The notes: generated from the sequence alone by a model not told the origin. Positions 25,849 to 35,150 are shown, numbered from the stretch's first letter. The stretch is DNA of 64,000 nucleotides from Cuneatibacter sp. NSJ-177 (GCF_022867805.1 NZ_JALIFO010000006.1:372001-436000); one strand, 5' to 3'. Numbers and translations are program-made.

Positions 25849-26052
25849 ATGCCACATGTCGATATTACTATGATTCCCGGCAGAAATGACGCTGAGAAAC
25901 AAGACATTGCCCGAAAAGTGCAAGAGTTTCTGGCCGGAGAACTGGGGATTGAGGAAAGATTTGTATCCGTCTCCATCGAGGATGTCCCGCTGGAAGCGTG
26001 GAATGCTCATATGGAAGGGATGAAAGGAAAAAAAATGTTTGTCGAACCATAA
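25849..26052 (+). CDS. 4-oxalocrotonate tautomerase-like protein
   Basis: A 67-residue tautomerase-superfamily subunit. The chosen start at 25849 (AAAGGAGG upstream) gives Met-Pro-His at the N-terminus, so after Met removal Pro1 is available as the catalytic base. The beta-alpha-beta pattern follows: VDITMIPG, a helix of about residues 15-32, then RFVSVSIEDVPLEAW. It is longer at the C-terminus than the 62-residue classical enzyme. The substrate is unknown. It is followed by an MFS gene and an esterase gene, which suggests a small catabolic or detoxification set. Confidence 0.85.
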   Translation: MPHVDITMIPGRNDAEKQDIARKVQEFLAGELGIEERFVSVSIEDVPLEAWNAHMEGMKGKKMFVEP

Positions 26053-26173
26053 GAGCGGTTTGCCCCGGAGGAGCGACTTCCGCATCAAAGAGGCAGGGAT
26101 AGCAGAAAATTGATCGGCGGAAGGGATATCTCGATGCGTCTTGTCTGCACTTTAGAAGAAATGAGTTTGGTTT

Positions 26174-27382
26174 ATGAAAAAAATAGATCGGGTTAATGGG
26201 CGCAAAGAAAAGAAAAAATGGGGGGTTCTGATCAGCTGCTGCGGTATGATCGTATCCTCCGTCGGGCTATGTACCAATGCCTACGGTGTTTTTTATCTTT
26301 CCCTCTGCGAAAAAATGAACAGCACGAGCGGCGCGGTAGCGCTGCATGCCACGATAGCAGGGCTGCTGACCGGGCTTTTGAATCCGTTGATTGTTTTTTT
26401 ATTAAAACATATCCCGGTTCGCAGATTAGTCGGAACCGGGGCTCTTCTTTCCGCCCTTTCTTTTGTATGGATGGCCTTTGCCGGTAACATGTTTGAGCTC
26501 TATCTGCTGGCTGTTTTGCGGGGAATCGGCACCAGCTGCTTTTACATGCCGGTGGCAACGATTCTTCTGGGAAACTGGTTTCCGGAAAAAAGCGGAGTCG
26601 CCACAGGTATCGTGATGAGCTTTGCCGGGGTGGCGGGCGCTGCTTTAAGCCCCCTGCTGACATGGCTGCTGGAACAGACCGGTCTTGCCAAAACCAGCCT
26701 GTTGTGCGCGGTTTTCATCCTTGTGACGGTATTGCCGGGGTGTTTTCTGATAGAACTGGAACCTCAGACAGGGCAAAAGAGGCTTAAGACAGTGCAGGGG
26801 GAGGAGCTGACGGCAAACTTTTCTTATGGATCGGCGGCGTTTATCACCTTTGCCGCAATGTGCTTTCTGATCACGGCCTCCACCGGGCTGACATCTTACT
26901 TTTCTAAGCTAACGGAACAGATGGGGCTGGGCGCCATGGTGGGAGCGGGAATGATTTCGGCGGCTATGATCGGAAATGTGGCGGCAAAGCTGGCGATTGG
27001 AGTGCTCAGCGACCGGGCTGGTGTTTATAGGGCGTCTATGACAATGATGGGGCTGGCGCTTTTGGGATTGCTGCTGATTCTTTTTTCTTGTTTTTTCTCC
27101 CCATTCCTTTATTTGGGGGCGTTCCTTTTCGGTATCATCTATTCGGTGAGCAGCGTGGGGATGTCCCTGATCGCAAGACATATCTATGGAACCAAAGGAT
27201 ATGGGAAAGCTTATGCGGCTGTCAGCGCAATCGGATGCGGAGCGGCGGCGCTAGCTCTGACCATCCTGGGGATAGTGTCCGATATCACAAACTCTGCTTA
27301 TCTGGTGGTTGGCTTTGTACTGCTTCTCTCCATTGCCGGAACCGGCTTATTGTATCGAATGAGAAGCATACGCCAGCAATAA
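26174..27382 (+). CDS. Major facilitator superfamily transporter
   Basis: A 402-residue membrane protein with about twelve hydrophobic helices in two six-helix halves and a cytoplasmic loop near residue 200 (LEPQTGQKRLK). ILLGNWFPEKSGVATGIVMS (about residue 130) resembles the oxalate/formate and monocarboxylate antiporter group of MFS proteins, so an organic anion is a reasonable guess for the substrate. It lies between a tautomerase and a carboxylesterase gene in the same direction. No strong ribosome site is seen before the ATG. Confidence 0.88.
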   Translation: MKKIDRVNGRKEKKKWGVLISCCGMIVSSVGLCTNAYGVFYLSLCEKMNSTSGAVALHATIAGLLTGLLNPLIVFLLKHIPVRRLVGTGALLSALSFVWMAFAGNMFELYLLAVLRGIGTSCFYMPVATILLGNWFPEKSGVATGIVMSFAGVAGAALSPLLTWLLEQTGLAKTSLLCAVFILVTVLPGCFLIELEPQTGQKRLKTVQGEELTANFSYGSAAFITFAAMCFLITASTGLTSYFSKLTEQMGLGAMVGAGMISAAMIGNVAAKLAIGVLSDRAGVYRASMTMMGLALLGLLLILFSCFFSPFLYLGAFLFGIIYSVSSVGMSLIARHIYGTKGYGKAYAAVSAIGCGAAALALTILGIVSDITNSAYLVVGFVLLLSIAGTGLLYRMRSIRQQ

Positions 27383-27430
27383 CATTTCTATTTTGTAGTG
27401 TTGAAAAACTTTAGAATCAGGAGGATGAAG

Positions 27431-28954
27431 ATGGCTTTGCTGCAGGTTAAGACAGAACAGGGTATTGTGGAAGGAATGCCGGCGGGAAACCAGGCGGTCA
27501 GCATTTTTCGAGGGATTCCCTTTGCAAAAGCACCGGTCGGGGATCTTCGATGGCGTGCCCCTCAGCCGCCGGATCATTGGGAAGGAGTGCGGAAGGCCTA
27601 TACCTTTGCACCGATTGCCATGCAGGAACGCTTTTCCTCAGAGGGAGGAGGAAATACCCTGGCGGCGCAGGAATTTTATTGCAGAGAATACCCGATGAGC
27701 GAAGATTGTCTGTATTTGAATGTATGGACGCCTGCCGAGTCTGCGTCGGAAAAGCTGCCGGTGGCAATTTACTTTCACGGCGGGGCCTTTGAGACCGGTT
27801 ACAGCTACCTGAACGCTTATGATGGGGAAGGATTTGCAAAGCGTGGGATCATCATGGTTTCCGTGGCCTATCGTTTGGGCGTATTCGGTTATTTGGCTTT
27901 GCCGGAGCTGGCGGAGGAGGACGAAGAACATCATTCCACCGGGAACTATGGCACGATGGATCAAATTGCGGCGATCCAATGGATAAAAAGAAATGTCGAG
28001 GCTTTTGGCGGTGATCCGTCTAATATCACCTTGTTCGGCCAGTCCGCCGGAGGCTTGAGCGTGCAGAATTTGTGCGCGACGCCTTTGGTTTACGGCGATT
28101 TCCAGCATGCAATCATGCAGAGCGCCGGAGGCTTGAGCAAAGGAGGGGTGCCGGACCATCTAACTTTGGAGCAAGCGTTTCTCTATGGGGCGGAGTATAA
28201 GGATCAGCTGCATGCCGCCACCTTGGAGGAGGCCCGCGCGCTGGATGCACAGACGCTGATTCAGGCTTACTCTGAAATGAAAGGGGGGCCGGGATATTTA
28301 GAGCACTACCGTCCGTGCGTGGACGGCTATGTCCACCCGGAGCCGCCGGATCAATATTTTCGGAAGGGCAGGCATCCGGATATTGATACGATGATCGGCT
28401 GCACCGCCGCAGAGTTTCGTCAATACGGAAAACCGTCCCCGGAGTATGAGGAAATCCAGCGAATGGCAAAAGCGCGGTACGGCGCATATGCGGAACAATA
28501 TTTGAGAGCAATTCATGCGGACCAGCCGGAGCTTTGCCAGCCTTGCTTCGAGGATATCATTGGAGATGATGTGCTGGCGTCGAATTTGGCCTGGTGCGAA
28601 AATCAAAACCTTCTGGGAAGGAAGCCGGCTTATCTGTACTATTTTACCTATGTTCCGCCGGGAGCCGAGAAAGCGCACCATTCGGCAGAACACCATTATG
28701 TTTTTCAAACTTTGGTGCGGTCAAAGCGGCCGTATACCGGTTTTGACTATGATCTGTCCAATGAATTGGCGGACTACTGGGCCAATTTTATGAAGACGGG
28801 AAATCCCAATGGCGGTCAGGAAACATGGACTCCCTTCACAGAATTTGCTCCCAAGGCATTGATCATCGATCGGCAACGCTATATGGATATCATTCCGCGC
28901 CGGGCAAACGTGGCTTTTCATGTGGAGTTTTCTTTGGGAAAGTTGCTCGGTTAA
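27431..28954 (+). CDS. Type B carboxylesterase (para-nitrobenzyl esterase family)
   Basis: An alpha/beta hydrolase of about 507 residues that cleaves carboxylic esters. The start after CAGGAGG gives MALLQVKTEQGIVEG. FRGIPFAKAP and the conserved SEDCLYLNVWTP (about 85) are family signatures. HGGAF forms the oxyanion hole, and Ser205 in FGQSAGG is the nucleophile. The C-terminal His lies in the HHSAEHHYVF block; the acidic residue lies between. No signal peptide is present, so it is cytoplasmic. It probably shares a transcript with the tautomerase and MFS genes. Confidence 0.93.
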   Translation: MALLQVKTEQGIVEGMPAGNQAVSIFRGIPFAKAPVGDLRWRAPQPPDHWEGVRKAYTFAPIAMQERFSSEGGGNTLAAQEFYCREYPMSEDCLYLNVWTPAESASEKLPVAIYFHGGAFETGYSYLNAYDGEGFAKRGIIMVSVAYRLGVFGYLALPELAEEDEEHHSTGNYGTMDQIAAIQWIKRNVEAFGGDPSNITLFGQSAGGLSVQNLCATPLVYGDFQHAIMQSAGGLSKGGVPDHLTLEQAFLYGAEYKDQLHAATLEEARALDAQTLIQAYSEMKGGPGYLEHYRPCVDGYVHPEPPDQYFRKGRHPDIDTMIGCTAAEFRQYGKPSPEYEEIQRMAKARYGAYAEQYLRAIHADQPELCQPCFEDIIGDDVLASNLAWCENQNLLGRKPAYLYYFTYVPPGAEKAHHSAEHHYVFQTLVRSKRPYTGFDYDLSNELADYWANFMKTGNPNGGQETWTPFTEFAPKALIIDRQRYMDIIPRRANVAFHVEFSLGKLLG

Positions 28955-28956
28955 AA

Positions 28957-28984
28957 CAAAAAAGGCCGTCAAAACGGGCAGCCT
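28957..28984 (-). terminator. Terminator after the prepilin gene
   Basis: On the minus strand GGC and CCG pair with CGGCC around TTTTGA, with a small bulge, then TTTTTTG. It may also slow transcription coming from the esterase side. Confidence 0.5.
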
Positions 28985-29851
28985 CTAATTTTTCATTTCC
29001 GGCTGCGCCGGCATCTTGTTGAAAACGCCGTAAATCGAAGAATAGTTCTTCTTGTCAGCGTCGGACTGAGAGACTTCATCGGTCTTGTACTCGGAGAAAC
29101 TGCGGTCTCCCCGGCCGATGACGTTGTACTTGTGACTTTTCCCGTCCGTGGAGTCGGAGGCGGACAGGGTCTCCTCCGTGACGGAGACAAAACCGGCCGT
29201 GTAAGTTCCGCGGGCCGAATTATAACGCATCACTTTCACCTGATCCCCCACCTTTTTGGACGCAATGTCCTCGGTGGTCCAATAAAAATAGTAGTTTCCG
29301 GAGCCGATTCCCTGGAGGGACCAGGTCTGCACCCCTTGTTTCGATACATTGAATCCCGCGATATTCAAAGCTTCCAGAATCTGCGAGTAGGCCTTGCCGG
29401 TATTGGAGGCCGAATCGATCTTTTTTCCTTCGTTGGCATATTTTTTGATCAGTTCCGCGACCTCCTCGGAGGTTCCCATCACATGTTCCAGCGCTTCGTT
29501 CATATTAAAATTATAATCCGTATCATGCTCTTTGCAAACGACGGCGATGCTGCCGTCACCGGCCCGGCTGACCTGATACGGCCCGGCTTGCGCGCACTTG
29601 TATTCAGACTGATTGGAAAGCTCCTGGAGCTTGACGGCGTCATAGCTGCTGTCTTTTCTCCAGTCGTAGACCTCCTCCATGGTTAGATCCCGGAGAAGCC
29701 CCGCTTTATTGAGCTCACAGACCTTTTTGTGGGTCTTGTCGATATATTTTACCAAAGCCGGAAAAATCAAGGCCATCAGGATCGCCAGGATAACTAAAAC
29801 TACGATCAGCTCCACCAGAGTAAAACCTTTCTTCTTTTGTGATTGTTCCAT
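28985..29851 (-). CDS. Orphan type IV prepilin-like protein
   Basis: A 288-residue protein with a class III signal at the N-terminus. A short basic leader (MEQSQKKKG) is followed by FTLVELIVVLVILAILMA, with the processing glycine at 9 and Glu5 of the mature form. This is the hallmark of type IV pilins and type II pseudopilins. After the helical spine the sequence is unusual: a large Ser/Thr/Tyr-rich domain with two Cys (KVCEL, EYKCA) that could form a loop, plus a third (VVCKE), and a C-terminal beta-rich part with YYFYWTTEDI. No pilus assembly ATPase, prepilin peptidase or other pilin lies in the window. It could be a minor pilin or secreted adhesin served from elsewhere. Confidence 0.85.
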   Translation of the reverse strand: MEQSQKKKGFTLVELIVVLVILAILMALIFPALVKYIDKTHKKVCELNKAGLLRDLTMEEVYDWRKDSSYDAVKLQELSNQSEYKCAQAGPYQVSRAGDGSIAVVCKEHDTDYNFNMNEALEHVMGTSEEVAELIKKYANEGKKIDSASNTGKAYSQILEALNIAGFNVSKQGVQTWSLQGIGSGNYYFYWTTEDIASKKVGDQVKVMRYNSARGTYTAGFVSVTEETLSASDSTDGKSHKYNVIGRGDRSFSEYKTDEVSQSDADKKNYSSIYGVFNKMPAQPEMKN

Positions 29852-30010
29852 CGGGATCCCCCGCCTTCCTGCGCTATGTCGTGTAATGATATTATAGCGC
29901 AGAGGCCATGGGAATGCCAGAGATTTTTCGGGAGATCCGGATGAAATTAAGAATTATGGGTAATTTGGAATTTTTGAAGAAAATTATTTATTTTTGCGAA
30001 AGTATAATTA

Positions 30011-30039
30011 TTGACTTCGCATTTTGATTGGATTATACT
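30011..30039 (+). promoter_or_regulatory. Promoter of the molybdenum cofactor/modABC operon
   Basis: TTGACT (30011-30016), a 17-nt spacer and TATACT (30034-30039). The leader of about 65 nt is too short for a Moco riboswitch. This is the only promoter found before the terminator at 36213. Confidence 0.7.
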
Positions 30040-30111
30040 AATAAAGAAATAACGTTCTGGCGCGGGGCCGGATCTTACAGGCGAAAAGAAACAGGGAATA
30101 GGGAGAAAGAG

Positions 30112-31137
30112 ATGAAACTGATTCGTACACAGGATGCAGTCGGCCATATACTCTGCCATGATATGACGCAGATCATCAAAGGGGTGACGAAAGACGCGGC
30201 GTTTCGCAAAGGGCATGTGGTGACGGAGGCGGATATTCCGGTACTGCTCTCCATGGGAAAAGAGAACCTCTATGTCTGGGAAATGGAGCCGGGGATGCTC
30301 CATGAAAATGAGGCGGCAGAAATCCTTTACCGGATCTGCGCCGGAGAAAAGATGCGTCCGACGCCGGTAAAGGAAGGAAAAATCGAGGTGATTGCCGAGG
30401 AAGACGGCCTTCTCCTGGTGGACGATGCGCGCCTTCGGGCCATCAACGGTATGGGAGAGATCATGATTGCGACCAGGCACGGCCACTGTCCGGTGAAAAA
30501 AGGGGACAAGCTGGCCGGAACCCGGATCATACCTCTGATCATCCGCGAAGAAAAAATGCGGGAGGCGGAGGCGATCGGCGGGGATACGCCGCTTTTGACC
30601 CTAAAGCCCTTCCGGAAGAAAAAGGTGGGGATTGTGACCACCGGCAGCGAGGTGTTTCATGGCCGGATCACCGATACCTTTACGCCGGTGATTGAAGAAA
30701 AATTAGCGGAATATGGCTCGGAGATGGGCATGCACGAGATCTTAGACGATGATAAAGAAGCCATTGCCGCGGCGGTCCGCCGAATGCTGGATGCCGGGAT
30801 GGATCTCATCCTCTGCACCGGCGGTATGAGCGTGGATCCGGATGATCGGACTCCGGCCGCGATCCGCGACAGCGGCGCCCGGGTGGTCAGCTATGGGGCG
30901 CCGGTGCTTCCCGGAGCCATGCTTATGGTGGCGTATGCCGGTGGCGGCCGCCCGGTGGCAGGGCTTCCCGGCTGCGTCATGTACGCAAAGCGGACGGTGT
31001 TTGATCTGGTGCTGCCGCTGTTTCTGGCCGACGTGCCGGTGACGGCGGAGGATCTGGCTGCCATGGGACAGGGCGGGCTATGTCTGGGATGCCCGGTCTG
31101 CACCTATCCCAACTGTGGGTTTGGGAAAGGGTGGTGA
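30112..31137 (+). CDS. Molybdopterin-binding protein (MoeA/MogA-like domain)
   Basis: A 341-residue protein. The C-terminal two-thirds is a MoCF_biosynth (molybdopterin-binding) domain: VGIVTTGSEVFHGRITD (about residue 170), LCTGGMSVDPDD (about 233) and PVAGLPGCVMYAK (about 285). The N-terminal part (AVGHILCHDMTQI) resembles a domain found in Clostridial MPT-binding proteins near molybdenum enzymes. The tail CLGCPVCTYPNCGFGKGW has a four-Cys metal-site pattern not found in classic MoeA. It lacks MoeA domains I/II, so it is not a standard MoeA. ATG 30112 follows GGGAG; an earlier in-frame ATG (30028) overlaps the -10 box. Confidence 0.85.
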   Translation: MKLIRTQDAVGHILCHDMTQIIKGVTKDAAFRKGHVVTEADIPVLLSMGKENLYVWEMEPGMLHENEAAEILYRICAGEKMRPTPVKEGKIEVIAEEDGLLLVDDARLRAINGMGEIMIATRHGHCPVKKGDKLAGTRIIPLIIREEKMREAEAIGGDTPLLTLKPFRKKKVGIVTTGSEVFHGRITDTFTPVIEEKLAEYGSEMGMHEILDDDKEAIAAAVRRMLDAGMDLILCTGGMSVDPDDRTPAAIRDSGARVVSYGAPVLPGAMLMVAYAGGGRPVAGLPGCVMYAKRTVFDLVLPLFLADVPVTAEDLAAMGQGGLCLGCPVCTYPNCGFGKGW

Positions 31138-31140
31138 CGT

Positions 31141-31635
31141 ATGGGGCTGACTCATTTTGATTCCCAGGGAAACGCCGTGATGGTTGACGTGGGAGAAAAA
31201 GAAGCGACAGAGCGGGAGGCCCGCGCCAGAGGGCGGATCCGAATGACGGAGGAGGCGTTTCAGGCAGTGGCGGAAGGAACCGCCAAAAAAGGGGACGTGC
31301 TGGGCGTGGCGAGGGTAGCCGGAATCATGGCGGCCAAGCGGACGCCGGATTTGATCCCGCTGTGCCACCTTCTGGCGCTGACCAAAGTCGCGGTGGATTT
31401 TAACCTTCACCCGGAAAGCTGGGAGGTGGAGGCGGTCTGTACGGTGCGGTGCAGCGGGAAAACCGGTGTGGAGATGGAAGCATTGACCGGCGCGTCCGTA
31501 GCCTTGCTGACCGTGTATGATATGTGCAAAGCAGTGGATAAGGCCATGGTGATCTCGGAAATTTACCTGGAAGAAAAGCGCGGGGGGAAAAGCGGTGAGA
31601 TCCATAATCCGCCGCCGGGAGAAACGTATGATTGA
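31141..31635 (+). CDS. moaC: Cyclic pyranopterin monophosphate synthase MoaC
   Basis: Second half of the first step of molybdopterin synthesis: it turns the 3',8-cyclo-GTP made by MoaA into cyclic pyranopterin monophosphate. The 164 residues show [16 protein letters not shown] at the start, [16 protein letters not shown] (about 67) and the catalytic segment [23 protein letters not shown]-type (about 110-130, GVEMEALTG seen). It begins 3 bases after the preceding gene and overlaps moaA by 8 bases, so the pair is co-translated. Confidence 0.96.
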   Translation: MGLTHFDSQGNAVMVDVGEKEATEREARARGRIRMTEEAFQAVAEGTAKKGDVLGVARVAGIMAAKRTPDLIPLCHLLALTKVAVDFNLHPESWEVEAVCTVRCSGKTGVEMEALTGASVALLTVYDMCKAVDKAMVISEIYLEEKRGGKSGEIHNPPPGETYD

Positions 31636-32593
31636 TGGTTATCACAGAACGATTGACTATCTTAGGATTTCGATCACGGACCGCTGCAATCTGCGCTGCC
31701 GGTACTGTATGCCGGTGGATCTGCCGTTTCGGTCCCACGATGAAATTTTGCGGTATGAGGAGATAGAGCGGGTCTGCCGCGCGGCGGTCCGGGCGGGGAT
31801 CCGCCATGTCCGGGTGACCGGCGGGGAGCCGCTGGTGCGGAAAGGCTGCCTGGATTTTTTGGAACGGCTGAAACAGATGCCGGGGATCGAGACCGTGGCG
31901 GTCACCACCAACGGGGTTCTGCTTGAGGAAGCGGCGCCGCGGCTTGCGGCCATGGGGATTGACAGCGTGAATATCAGTCTGGATACCCTGAGGGAGGATA
32001 CCTTCCAAAAGATTGCCCAAAGGGATTTATTCCGGGAGGTGTGGAAGGGGCTGATGACAGCGATTGAAGCCGGACTTCGGGTCAAGGTGAACTGTGTGCC
32101 CCAGAGAGGCGTGAACGACGGGGAACTGGAAGCCATGGCCCGCCTGGCCGAACAATACCCCATTGACGTTCGATTCATTGAAATGATGCCGATGGGATAT
32201 GGAGATGAAACCCCGACAATCGGGAGCGAAGAAATAGAAGAGCGTTTCAGGGCGGCATTTCCAGGCCTTCAAGTCTGCGGGGAGCGGCGGGGATTCGGTC
32301 CGGCTCATTATTACGAGGTGCCGGGGTTTCAAGGGAAGATTGGGATCATCGACGCGGTCAGCCATTGTTTCTGCCAGGAATGCAACCGGATCCGCCTGAG
32401 CAGCGAGGGGTTTTTAAAGCTTTGCCTATACTACGATCAGGGCGTGGACCTGCGGGCTTTGCTCCGGTCCGGAGCTGCCGATGAGGAGTTGTTCCAGGCG
32501 ATCAAACAGGCGGTTGCGCAGAAACCGGCGCGCCATGGGTTTGACTCCGGGCGGCGGGAGGAATCCCGGACTATGTCCCAAATAGGAGGTTGA
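31628..32593 (+). CDS. moaA: GTP 3',8-cyclase MoaA
   Basis: Radical SAM enzyme that starts molybdenum cofactor synthesis from GTP. The N-terminal cluster motif CNLRCRYC (CxxxCxxC) lies near residue 20, VTGGEPL near 66. The C-terminal second 4Fe-4S site CQECNRIRL...C near 255-270 is intact. The C-terminal MSQIGG matches the family, whose GlyGly tail is needed for activity. The start at 31628 follows GGGAGA inside the end of moaC; the longer frame starting at 31595 has no homology. Confidence 0.97.
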   Translation: MIDGYHRTIDYLRISITDRCNLRCRYCMPVDLPFRSHDEILRYEEIERVCRAAVRAGIRHVRVTGGEPLVRKGCLDFLERLKQMPGIETVAVTTNGVLLEEAAPRLAAMGIDSVNISLDTLREDTFQKIAQRDLFREVWKGLMTAIEAGLRVKVNCVPQRGVNDGELEAMARLAEQYPIDVRFIEMMPMGYGDETPTIGSEEIEERFRAAFPGLQVCGERRGFGPAHYYEVPGFQGKIGIIDAVSHCFCQECNRIRLSSEGFLKLCLYYDQGVDLRALLRSGAADEELFQAIKQAVAQKPARHGFDSGRREESRTMSQIGG

Positions 32594-32594
32594 G

Positions 32595-33530
32595 ATGGGT
32601 AAGATCATAGCAATTTGCATCAGTGATGTGCGGGGAATTCAAAAACATCCGGTGGATGAGGTGGTTTTGGAGCCAGAATGCGGGATCACCACCGACGCGC
32701 ACCGGGGAAATTGGCACCGGCAGGTCAGCCTGCTCTCCGCCGGGAAGATCGAGGAGTTCAACCAGCGCGGGGCCGGTGTGACGCCGGGGGCTTTTGGGGA
32801 AAACCTGGTGGTCGAAGGGTTTGACTTTCGGAATCTGCCGGTGGGCACCCGGTTTACCAACGGGGACGTGGTGCTGGAAATGACGCAGATCGGCAAGGAA
32901 TGTCACACTCACTGCCAGATTTATCAAAAGATGGGGGAGTGCATCATGCCGAAGGAAGGCGTTTTTGCAAAAGTGATCCAAGGGGGCAGGCTTCATGCCG
33001 GCGATGAGCTTACGGCGGAACTGCCCCACGCCGGTAGGCCCTTGACGGCGGCGGTGCTTACCCTGAGCGACAAGGGAGCCCGCGGGGAGAGGAAGGACGA
33101 GAGCGGCCCGCTGATCGCCGCGCGCCTGGAGGAAGAAGGTTACGAGGTGGTGGAAACACTGATCCTGCCGGACGAGAGGAAACGGCTGGAGACAGAGCTG
33201 ATCCGTCTCTGCGACGGGCGTCAGGTGAACCTGATCCTGACCACCGGCGGCACGGGCTTTTCCGAGAGAGACCAGACGCCGGAGGCTACGATGGCGGTGG
33301 CGACCCGGAATGCTCCGGGCATCGCGGAGGCGATCCGGGCCTATTCGATGCAGTTTACCAACCGGGCGATGCTGAGCCGGGGAGCTTCGGTGATTCGGAA
33401 TCAGAGTCTGATCATCAATCTGCCGGGCAGCACGAAGGCGGTTAAAGAAAGTATGGATGCGGTTCTTCCCGCATTGAAACACGGCCTGGAAATCCTGAAA
33501 GGGACGGCCGGGGAATGCGGCAGAAAATAA
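32595..33530 (+). CDS. MOSC domain fused to MogA/MoaB-type molybdopterin adenylyltransferase
   Basis: A 311-residue two-domain protein. Residues 1-145 are a MOSC domain (GITTDAHRGNWHRQVSLL, GAFGENLVVEG, and the conserved Cys in IGKECHTHCQIYQK), which in other proteins binds and transfers the cofactor's sulfur or handles Moco. Residues about 150-305 are a MoCF/Mog domain (AVLTLSDKGARGERKDESGP, LTTGGTGFSERDQTPEA, INLPGSTKAVKE), which adenylylates molybdopterin before metal insertion. The fusion is known in Clostridia. It starts one base after moaA stops, with AGGAGG inside the moaA end. Confidence 0.92.
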   Translation: MGKIIAICISDVRGIQKHPVDEVVLEPECGITTDAHRGNWHRQVSLLSAGKIEEFNQRGAGVTPGAFGENLVVEGFDFRNLPVGTRFTNGDVVLEMTQIGKECHTHCQIYQKMGECIMPKEGVFAKVIQGGRLHAGDELTAELPHAGRPLTAAVLTLSDKGARGERKDESGPLIAARLEEEGYEVVETLILPDERKRLETELIRLCDGRQVNLILTTGGTGFSERDQTPEATMAVATRNAPGIAEAIRAYSMQFTNRAMLSRGASVIRNQSLIINLPGSTKAVKESMDAVLPALKHGLEILKGTAGECGRK

Positions 33531-33533
33531 GAC

Positions 33534-33549
33534 GTCTCCCTAGGGAGAC
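33534..33549. repeat. 16-bp perfect palindrome before modA
   Basis: GTCTCCCTAGGGAGAC lies in the 48-bp gap between the Mog fusion and modA. It could be a protein-binding site or an RNA hairpin separating the two halves of the operon. Confidence 0.5.
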
Positions 33550-33578
33550 CAATGGAAGGTAAGAAAGGAGTACGAGTT

Positions 33579-34445
33579 ATGAAAAAAGGAATTTCTATGA
33601 TGCTGGCCGGCATTCTTGCCATGGCCGTGCTTGGGGGATGCGGATCCTCCAATGAGGGTACTACAGGGGCCGCTTCGACGGCGGCGGTGACAGCTACGGA
33701 GGCGCCCACAACGGCCGCCGCGACTACTGCCGCGTCCGCATCCAAGGAAAAAGTTACGATTTTGGTGGCGGCGGCAGCCAGTCTGGAATACTCTTACACG
33801 GAAAAACTGATTCCCATGTTCCAGGAAAAGTACGACTGGATCACTGTGGAGGGAACCTACGACAGTTCGGGAAAATTACAGACCCAGATTGAGGAAGGCC
33901 TTGCGGCTGACGTATTTATGTCGGCGGCGACGAAGCAGATGACAGCGTTAAAAGATGAAAATTTGATCGACGCGGGCTCCATTGTGGACTTGCTGGAGAA
34001 CAAGATCGTTGTGATCGTCCCGGCGGATAAGAAGGACAGCATCACCACCTTTGAGCAGATCGCCGATGTGGAGACCGTAGCTCTGGGGGATCCGGAGAGT
34101 GTCCCGGTCGGCCAGTATTCAAAGGAAGCTCTGACTAACCTGAACCTGTGGGATACGGTCTCCGCAAAAACCAGCTTCGGCACCAACGTGACGGAGGTTT
34201 TAAATTGGGTGGCGGAAGGCAGCGCGGATGCCGGTATTGTGTATGCCACGGACGCGGCTACCACAGATAAGGTAGCGGTGGTGGCCGAGGCTCCGGAGGG
34301 CAGCCTGGAAAAGAAAGTGATTTATCCGGTCGGGATGGTGGCTGCTTCCGAGCACTCGGAGGAAGCGAAGCTTTTCATCGAGTTCCTGCAATCCGAGGAA
34401 GCGATGGCTGTCTTTGAGGAATATGGCTTTTCAGCCAACAAATAA
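33579..34445 (+). CDS. modA: Molybdate ABC transporter substrate-binding lipoprotein
   Basis: Binds molybdate (or tungstate) outside the cell for ModBC. It is a 288-residue lipoprotein: signal peptide, lipobox LGGC (about Cys21), then a long Thr/Ala-rich linker. The ModA domain starts VTILVAAAASLEYSYTEKLIPMF (an LVAAAAS anion-binding loop), with GLAADVFMSAA near 115, LENKIVVIVP and GTNVTEVLNWVAEGSADAGIVY near 205. The start at 33579 has GAAAGGAG 8 nt upstream. It follows the cofactor synthesis genes directly, so uptake and use of Mo are under one promoter. Confidence 0.95.
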   Translation: MKKGISMMLAGILAMAVLGGCGSSNEGTTGAASTAAVTATEAPTTAAATTAASASKEKVTILVAAAASLEYSYTEKLIPMFQEKYDWITVEGTYDSSGKLQTQIEEGLAADVFMSAATKQMTALKDENLIDAGSIVDLLENKIVVIVPADKKDSITTFEQIADVETVALGDPESVPVGQYSKEALTNLNLWDTVSAKTSFGTNVTEVLNWVAEGSADAGIVYATDAATTDKVAVVAEAPEGSLEKKVIYPVGMVAASEHSEEAKLFIEFLQSEEAMAVFEEYGFSANK

Positions 34446-34457
34446 GGAGCGGTGCGG

Positions 34458-35150
34458 ATGGATTTCTCACCGATTCTAATATCCTTAAAAACCGCATCTT
34501 TGTCCATTGTGATCACCTTTTTTCTGGGAATTGCCTGCGCCAGGCTGGTGGTCCGGTTAAAGCACGACAAGCTGAAAATGGTTCTGGACGGCATTTTGAC
34601 ACTGCCTTTGGTGCTGCCTCCGACGGTCATGGGATTTTTCCTTCTGTATGTGATTGGCGTGAAGCGGCCAGTCGGTGAATTTTTCCTGGAATATTTCGGC
34701 GTGAAGCTGGCCTTTTCCTGGACGGCCACCGTGATTGCCGCCGTGGCGATCTCCTTTCCCATGATGTACCGTTCGGCCAGAGGGGCCTTTGAGCAGGTGG
34801 ATCAGAACCTGGTTCATGCGGCCAGGACCTTAGGCATGTCGGAGCGGAAGATTTTTTGGAAAGTCATGATGCCGCTGGCGCTGCCCGGCGTGGCGTCCGG
34901 CGGCGTGCTTTCCTTTGCCAGGGGCTTGGGTGAGTTTGGGGCGACGGCCATGGTGGCCGGAAATATCGCTGGAAAGACCAGAACCCTTCCGCTTGCCGTG
35001 TATTCCCATGTGGCGGCCGGAAATATGGAAGGTGCGTATCAGTACGTGGCGATCATCGTAGTGATTTCCTTCATGGTTGTGGTGAGTATGAATTATTTTA
35101 CGATGCGGGGGAGCGTATACGGAAAGCGGAAACGGAGGAGGGAACCATGA
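34458..35150 (+). CDS. modB: Molybdate ABC transporter permease
   Basis: Membrane subunit of the ModABC importer, about 230 residues, with five to six helices. It begins MDFSPILISLKTASLSIVI and has LPLVLPPTVMGFFLLY near 55. The ATPase-coupling loop AARTLGMSERKIFWKVMMPLALPG follows (about 120; first part AARTLGMSERKIFWK seen), then ARGLGEFGATAMVAGN near 157. ATG 34458 is preceded by AAGGAG at 8 nt; the GTG at 34452 is too close to that site. It overlaps modC by 4 bases. Confidence 0.96.
   Translation: MDFSPILISLKTASLSIVITFFLGIACARLVVRLKHDKLKMVLDGILTLPLVLPPTVMGFFLLYVIGVKRPVGEFFLEYFGVKLAFSWTATVIAAVAISFPMMYRSARGAFEQVDQNLVHAARTLGMSERKIFWKVMMPLALPGVASGGVLSFARGLGEFGATAMVAGNIAGKTRTLPLAVYSHVAAGNMEGAYQYVAIIVVISFMVVVSMNYFTMRGSVYGKRKRRREP

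Noticed and set aside
29900-30111. Moco riboswitch before the molybdenum operon
   Set aside because: The promoter leaves a leader of only about 65 nt and I see none of the expected stems.
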